19,985 nt of DNA, taken from positions 1 to 19,985 of the forward strand of contig CAKQVV010000022.1 of assembly GCA_934277845.1 (NCBI GenBank). Reading direction: 5' to 3'. How positions within the stretch are numbered: the stretch's first letter is position 1; the number at the start of each line of letters is the position of its first letter. Both the position numbers and the translations under genes were made by a program. The stretch is from an uncultured Clostridia bacterium. Lineage in GTDB: Bacteria > Bacillota > Clostridia > Christensenellales > Pumilibacteraceae. Below the pieces are notes generated by a model. The model saw only the letters and a list, made by a program, of their open reading frames with translations, was not told the origin of the DNA and did no database searches. This document shows positions 16,801-19,985 of the stretch, piece after piece.

Positions 16801-19316
16801 GTTCTGATTACTTCCGCTTTCTTTGCAGCAAGTTCTTCGGCGGTCAACTGCGCGTTGGTCTTTTGCGTCGATGCGGTCGCCGTAAAGGTTGCCACGAAAT
16901 TGCCGGGGAGCGCGGTGATTTCCGTGACTGCGTTGATTCCGTTCTTTGCGGTGTTATACGCGTCGGTAATTCTCGTCCACTCTGCCGCACGATAATCGGA
17001 TTCTTTATATTTAGCGTACTCGGTGTCGAGCGTTCTGATTACTTCCGCTTTCTTTGCCGCGAGTTCGTCGGCAATAAGATCCGCGTCGGTAGGCTGCGCG
17101 TCGGCAACGGTCGTAAAGTCGGCAACGAACGTTCCGGGCAGGTTTGCAATATCGGTGACAGCGTTGATACCGTTCTTTGCTGCATCGTAAGCGTCGGTGA
17201 TATTCTTCCACTGTGCCTCGCGGTAGTCGGCTTCGGCGTAACGAGCCTTGGCTTCATCGAGTTTGCCGATGACTTCGACTTTCTTTGCAGCAAGTTCTTC
17301 GGCGGTCAACTGTGCGTCGGTCTTCTGCGCCGATGCGGTTGTCGTAAAGGTTGCGACGAAGTTACCCGGCAGGTTTGCAATATCAGTGACTGCGTTGATG
17401 CCGTTCTTCGCGGTGTCGTAAGCAGCGGTGATATTCTTCCACTGTGCCTCGCGGTAATCGGCTTGTTTGTATTTTGCGTACTCGGCGTCGAGTGCCGCAA
17501 TTACTTCGGTCTTCTTTGCCGCGAGTTCTTCCGCAGTCAACTGAGCGTTGGTCTTTTGCGTCGCAACGAACGCGTTGAAGTCGGTAACGAACGTTCCCGG
17601 CAGATTTGCAATGTCGGTAACTGCGTTGACTGCCGCTTTGAGTTCTTCGTACTTGGCGGTGATTGCGTTCTTTTCCGTTTCTCTGTAAAGCGTGAGATCA
17701 ATACCGTCGTAAGCGGCTTTGAGGCTCTGCGCCACTTCCGCTTTCTTATCGGCAAGTTGTTGCACGATAGTCTTTACTGCATCGATATTAGCGACAGCGG
17801 CATTATAAGCGGCATCGACTGCAGCTTCGTTTGCGGCAGCGTCGATCGCGGACTTACCTGCGGTGACTGCGGACTGAATTGCCGTCCAGTTATCTGCGGT
17901 GTAGTTCGCCTCGCCCTTGCCGTTTGCGTAAGTTTCGAGTGCGGCTTTCCCGGTTGCCTTGTATTCGTCGAGTTCGGTTGCGACGGTCTTGACTGCGTCG
18001 ATGCTTGCAACGGCTTCGTCGTAAGCCTTGTCGACCGCGCCTTTGTCCGCGGCGGCGTCGATCGCGGACTTACCTGCGGTGACTGCGGACCGAATTGCAT
18101 TCCAGTTATCGGCGGTGTAGTTCGCTTCGCCCTTGTCGGTCGCGTACTTTTCGAGCGCGGCTTTCCCGGTTGCCTTGTATTCGCCGAGTTCGGTTGCAAT
18201 GGTCTTGACTGCGTCGATATTCGCTTTCGCGGTTTCAAACGCGGCGTCTACGCCTGCAATATCGGCGGCGGCATCGATCGCGGCGTTACCTGCGGTGACG
18301 GCAGTTTTGACTGCTTCCCAAGCGTTTACGGTATAGTTATCTTTACCTTTCGCTCTTGCGTAAGCGTCGAGTTCGGCTTTCTTGTCTTCCTTGCGGATAG
18401 CGACGGAATTGTCGACAACTTCGCCTGCTTCGATTTCACCGACTGTGCCGTTGTTTTCAACCTTGCCCGCGGTTACTTTATCGGTGACGGTCGCTCCCTT
18501 GTCGACGATGACTTCGGAGCCTGCCGCGTCAACGGAAGAAACCGTGCCGGATTTGATCGTGACTTTGGAGTCGCCGCTCGGCGCGGTGATTTTGACGTCC
18601 TCGGCTTTCTCGTCGACGTCGACGGAAACGCTGCCGGATACCGATACGGAAGTCGAAGCCTTGATGTTCACGTCGTCGGAAGTCTTATTTTCGATAAGAA
18701 CGTCTTTCGCATCCGAGGGGACTACGATTTCGGCAGGAGCCTTGACGTCCTCGTCTTTTTCGGAAACCACGATTCTGCCCTGTTTGACGGTCATAGCGGT
18801 CTTGCCCGCTTCGCCGCCCTTGCCGAGCATCAAGCCGTTGAAGATGAACGAGTGATCGGCGGCGGATACCACGAAGTCGTCCGCGGTGTAGCCGTCTTTC
18901 AACTGCACGTTCGCGTTCCAGGTGATGGTGGCGTTTACGGCATCGATTTCGACCTGATCGGCCTGGACTTTTTCGCGCTTTTTGATCTGCGTTTTGCCGT
19001 CGCACAGATACATTTCGTCCGCGGAATCGGTCTTGATGGTGAACTTGCCGATGACGCGGAGATCGTGTCCGTTCATTTCGAGGTCGAACAACTTGTTCGC
19101 TGTGAGATCGCCGTGAACGGTTATGTCGTTATTGAGTACTATCGGCTTGTCGATCCCGTCGTTGATTGCGGCAACGAGTTCTTCGGCCGTAGAAACGTAG
19201 GTCGGGCGTTTAGACAGGCTCGAATTGATCACGCACACGCCGGAAATAATGCCGGCGGTGATGAGTACGATACCGATCGTCAACGCGATCAATAATTTCT
19301 TTACGCGTTTAGTCAT
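12123..19316 (-). CDS. Giant repeat-rich surface protein (beta-helix plus helical stalk)
   Basis: A 2,397-residue predicted extracellular protein of unknown function. AAAGGAGG lies about 11 bases before the ATG. Residues 8-32 form an uncleaved-looking membrane anchor after a basic start (MTKRVKK). Residues 39-300 are a beta-rich, beta-helix-like segment. Then come three FIVAR-like helical repeats with an exact 72-residue period (NYT...W at Y328, Y400 and Y472), six 77-residue helical repeats (516-977), and one more FIVAR-like copy (978-1043, Y999). Residues 1044-1810 return to beta-helix with IDING, TINGG and MNGGE-type turns. Residues 1811-2397 are two copies of a ~290-residue beta-helix unit. 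There is no LPXTG, SLH or C-terminal membrane segment. The layout fits a stalk displaying ligand-binding beta-helices, such as an adhesin or a glycan-binding protein, but no catalytic residues were recognised. It follows the TPR-like gene after 17 bases. Confidence 0.85.
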   Translation of the reverse strand: MTKRVKKLLIALTIGIVLITAGIISGVCVINSSLSKRPTYVSTAEELVAAINDGIDKPIVLNNDITVHGDLTANKLFDLEMNGHDLRVIGKFTIKTDSADEMYLCDGKTQIKKREKVQADQVEIDAVNATITWNANVQLKDGYTADDFVVSAADHSFIFNGLMLGKGGEAGKTAMTVKQGRIVVSEKDEDVKAPAEIVVPSDAKDVLIENKTSDDVNIKASTSVSVSGSVSVDVDEKAEDVKITAPSGDSKVTIKSGTVSSVDAAGSEVIVDKGATVTDKVTAGKVENNGTVGEIEAGEVVDNSVAIRKEDKKAELDAYARAKGKDNYTVNAWEAVKTAVTAGNAAIDAAADIAGVDAAFETAKANIDAVKTIATELGEYKATGKAALEKYATDKGEANYTADNWNAIRSAVTAGKSAIDAAADKGAVDKAYDEAVASIDAVKTVATELDEYKATGKAALETYANGKGEANYTADNWTAIQSAVTAGKSAIDAAANEAAVDAAYNAAVANIDAVKTIVQQLADKKAEVAQSLKAAYDGIDLTLYRETEKNAITAKYEELKAAVNAVTDIANLPGTFVTDFNAFVATQKTNAQLTAEELAAKKTEVIAALDAEYAKYKQADYREAQWKNITAAYDTAKNGINAVTDIANLPGNFVATFTTTASAQKTDAQLTAEELAAKKVEVIGKLDEAKARYAEADYREAQWKNITDAYDAAKNGINAVTDIANLPGTFVADFTTVADAQPTDADLIADELAAKKAEVIRTLDTEYAKYKESDYRAAEWTRITDAYNTAKNGINAVTEITALPGNFVATFTATASTQKTNAQLTAEELAAKKAEVIRTLDTEYAKYKETDYRAAEWTRITEAYNTAKNGINAVTVITELPGNFVATFTATASAQKTNAQLTAEELAAKKAEVITTLDTEYAKYDEADYREAEWTKITEAYNTAKNGINAVTVITALPGNFVATFTATASAQKTDFELYQSENKTAINEYADNKGEDNYSAAKWTAIREYADAACDAIDAATDKNTVDTAVADAKRSIDGVTLAVVKLDGKGHDSLADAIAAITTTEEHTIKLLADVIDTTATEYAFDGVTVTLDLNGYTMDGVANGASAKTHYVYAVNGAVLTVTDGSEARTGKITASYGANSPLSVLHASNAKIVLDGGIIEAHDANFGMIGVLVDGGEFVMNGGEVKSETFNNRRGYAISVTSGATATINGGFVNVVSDSLNMLVKGALTVTGGTFSKEVEQKYLPKGYACFKNENGAYVVKGGYTIGIGEINYDTLSEAIAAANTGDVIKIYDDITENEGNIKYIIDKAITVSGVIVGGVKPVINGTFAIDINGVSDGTDVVTIENLEIVHNGVYVKDGWTQDTKGAVVLQDGGLTLKNNYIHLVNPAPANVSNSPSGLQLTRRGTSVSTGAITVSGNTFGAYPKYSDKTNTIATAIQVSRNYTLSGVLVYGGLEVDDEKIYTGNKYENTDGNAQYVLYGNFDFAADKRGYTYVVFGDVFAYNRDGGDLLAGGKMIIARSFTLTDKVYDVKAGTELVIESGATLNGNGLTLNVYGTLTVKGKIENTNIVYGDDASRTIYLNGSEVDDSTVFDENAEYVIDITNKDDTGAFAIAAAAKVKKMTINLKLYSGNLNITDAITVVSPIVVNGYGAVKNTAKKTPFNVTADTAFIVKSGSLELNKIELEHTGTSEGEKNFIVADANANVTVDLATVAFVATADNTRFFNVASGATFNLNFVDDGSTFKVNTSTMVATADVFTVTKVEDGAGYVGADYYGNNFAAHNRDAYSTVNVTDKNGNALFNIENAIVTKGDETPTYYVATGAGLKTAITSGADYVKLMDDVVGSGESDTDVTVTAKTGDLETVIDLNGKQFGYELNLSTIVLNDAKKYEDTGYTLKVTIKNGKIGTESGYNQDAAKGQLYYGVLCQGNGVDLTLENVESSAYYGGLYANGAWKDNVITATDCKFASTIAGYGAYLPGKNTYNFTNCTFSGSVGVYIKSGDTTFTDCTINGNGEYEKPTYNGNGANGGGAGVVVDSTTGYQTPMTVTVKGGSITSVNGYAIEEVSNAKANADKICYSTVSVDKTAVLTGKLGKVSSENGTVRVEGENGETTAYASTGAGVVNAMANGGTVVLTDDVTGTGKDTDVTIAAVDGNVETTLDLNGKTLGYELNLSTLTDGKDNGNTLKVTIKNGKIGTESGYSNEDADGKKGTLFYGLLLEGNGLDLTLEKVESSAYYGGLYMNGTWKNYKVVANDCVFNCVAGNAAYFAGYTVAEFNNCTFTGSMGAYAKCGDITFNDCTLTGKLPYEKPTYNGNGANGEGNGFTADSCVGYQQPLTVRFNGGSVTSEYGYAIEEISTAKEGVEKVCYSTVTVSKETVLTGKLGNVQSENGTVTIVA
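16188..16385 (-). repeat. Single FIVAR-like copy after the 77-residue array
   Basis: Residues 978-1043 repeat the pattern of the first helical array (INEYADNKGEDNYS...W, AIDAATDKNTVDTA, SIDGV) and sit on the far side of the 77-residue array. The 77-residue block therefore looks inserted between, or expanded within, an original FIVAR-like series. Confidence 0.75.
16386..17771 (-). repeat. Six tandem 77-residue (231-bp) helical repeats
   Basis: Residues 516-977 hold six units whose equivalent leucines fall at 516+77n without any insertion or deletion. The consensus is LTAEELAAKKAEV, then LDTEYAKY, DYRAAEWTRIT, AYNTAKNGINAVT, and LPGNFVATFTATAS-QKT. The first unit (516-592) is the most divergent and the last three are nearly identical even at DNA level. 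Confidence 0.92.
17772..18416 (-). repeat. Three tandem FIVAR-like 72-residue repeats
   Basis: Residues 301-515 contain three units with an exact 72-residue (216-bp) spacing of the NYT(x3)W motif. Each has YANGKGEANYT, a W-AI-SAVTAGKSAIDAA helix, VDAAY and IDAVKT. The pattern YT...W...A...VD.A...I matches the FIVAR domain (PF07554), found in Gram-positive surface proteins. Confidence 0.8.
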
Positions 19317-19333
19317 TGTGTACTGACCCTCCT

Positions 19334-19985
19334 TTACTGTTTTGCCGCTAATTTCTTAGCCGCTCTTGCTTTTCTCGCTTCGGCACGCTCGCGCTTTTCG
19401 ATAAGCGCTTTGCGCCTCGGCTCGAAACCGCTTTGTCTTACGTCGTATATTTTGCGTTCGACGGCTTTGTCGCAATACTCGATAGCCTCGTCGTAATCGC
19501 CTCTTGAAGAATATATAAGAATAAGTTTTTTCAGCGACGGCACTTTGGTAAGGTAGGTGCTGTCTTTTCCGAGTTGGTAATCGACGTCGTCTTTAAGCAA
19601 CATAATCGTCTTGCCCACCAGCGTCGGATCGTCTTTTCTGTAGTAGTAAAGCGCGTTGGCGTATCTTACGTTGAGTTTGCTGAGTTCGTTGCCGCGCTTG
19701 TTCTGTTTCTGACGGTTGTAAAGTACCGTGAAGATCTCGGCGTTGAACGGTTTGTAGAAACGGTTTGCGTTCTTGAAGAAATCATCGAGAAAATCTTTTT
19801 CGGTCGCGTAATCGCGCACGTCTTTCATCGTGTTCATCGCGCCGTAGTTGCGACCGATCACGCGGTAAGAGAACAATTCTTTGGTCGCGCCGCCGAGTTC
19901 GGACATAATGTCGTCGATAAACGCGTGGATTTTCGCCTCTTCGTCGGCTTCTTCCTCTTCCGCTGCCGCAACGGTTGCTGCGACT
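19334..19985 (-). CDS. Protein with TPR-like C-terminus (partial, N-terminus beyond window)
   Basis: The frame runs open to the window edge, so the first methionine visible (19906) is probably internal; 216 residues are seen. An acidic stretch (AAAEEEEADEEAK) at the start is followed by a mostly helical region with many aromatic and basic residues (YANALYYYRKDD). Next is a helix pair with TPR-like spacing (LILIYSSRGDYDEAIEYCDKAV), and a strongly basic coiled tail (KRERAEARKARAAKKLAAKQ) ends the protein. No enzyme motif was recognised and no membrane segment is present in the visible part. The stop TAA runs directly into the AGGAGG ribosome binding site of the giant surface protein gene, so the two are very likely cotranscribed. 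A scaffold or regulatory role in the cytoplasm is possible, but the function is unknown. Confidence 0.75.
   Translation of the reverse strand, partial: VAATVAAAEEEEADEEAKIHAFIDDIMSELGGATKELFSYRVIGRNYGAMNTMKDVRDYATEKDFLDDFFKNANRFYKPFNAEIFTVLYNRQKQNKRGNELSKLNVRYANALYYYRKDDPTLVGKTIMLLKDDVDYQLGKDSTYLTKVPSLKKLILIYSSRGDYDEAIEYCDKAVERKIYDVRQSGFEPRRKALIEKRERAEARKARAAKKLAAKQ

Noticed and set aside
16188..18416. CRISPR-like or satellite array
   Set aside because: The repeats are in-frame units of 216 and 231 bp inside a coding gene, with no short repeat/spacer alternation.
12054..19295. Three long plus-strand open frames (523, 803 and 972 codons) opposite the giant gene
   Set aside because: They mirror the repeat structure of the minus-strand gene and have Cys/Arg-rich low-quality sequences without start signals. 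The minus-strand frame is continuous, has a ribosome binding site and a terminator.

Overview
The window looks like a chromosomal segment from a mid-GC member of the Bacillota, most likely an uncultured gut-type Clostridia lineage. The grounds are the Firmicute-style RpoB and RpoC sequences, strong GGAGG ribosome binding sites, an OmpR-family regulator with its kinase, and large secreted helical/beta-helix repeat proteins. This placement is an inference from protein character, not a database result. All convincing genes lie on the minus strand, so transcription runs from high to low coordinates. No rRNA, tRNA, CRISPR array, transposase or phage gene was seen.

Read in the direction of transcription: (1) 19985-19334 is the 3' part of a gene with a TPR-like C-terminus. 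It is followed after 17 bases by (2) a 2,397-residue N-terminally anchored surface protein (19316-12123). That protein is built from beta-helix segments around a helical stalk of FIVAR-like 72-residue repeats and six exact-period 77-residue repeats, and it ends in a two-fold ~290-residue duplication. A strong hairpin terminator closes this unit. (3) 12122-11670 is a gene-poor stretch holding a tandem 14-mer array, an 83-bp repeat element and the promoter of the next unit. (4) 11669-9715 encodes an OmpR-type response regulator and its histidine kinase, overlapping as ATGA. (5) 9714-9495 holds a second copy of the 83-bp element, whose hairpin here looks like a terminator, and a promoter. (6) 9494-6282 is a three-gene unit: a stand-alone VTC-type polyphosphate polymerase domain, a DUF4956 membrane protein, and a secreted lipoprotein of the Cthe_2159 carbohydrate-binding beta-helix family. 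A terminator follows. (7) 6046-1 is rpoB and the first 684 codons of rpoC, driven by their own consensus promoter.

The most interesting part is 6282-11733. The regulator gene and the VTC unit carry nearly the same 13-base box at exactly the same distance from a perfect TATAAT -10 element, with no good -35. This suggests that the two-component system activates both itself and the VTC/DUF4956/beta-helix genes. I read this as a candidate envelope polyphosphate (or related polymer) synthesis-and-export system with a cation-sensing kinase whose extracellular domain carries 13 consecutive Asp residues. The gene families are recognised from sequence; the combined function and regulation are inference.
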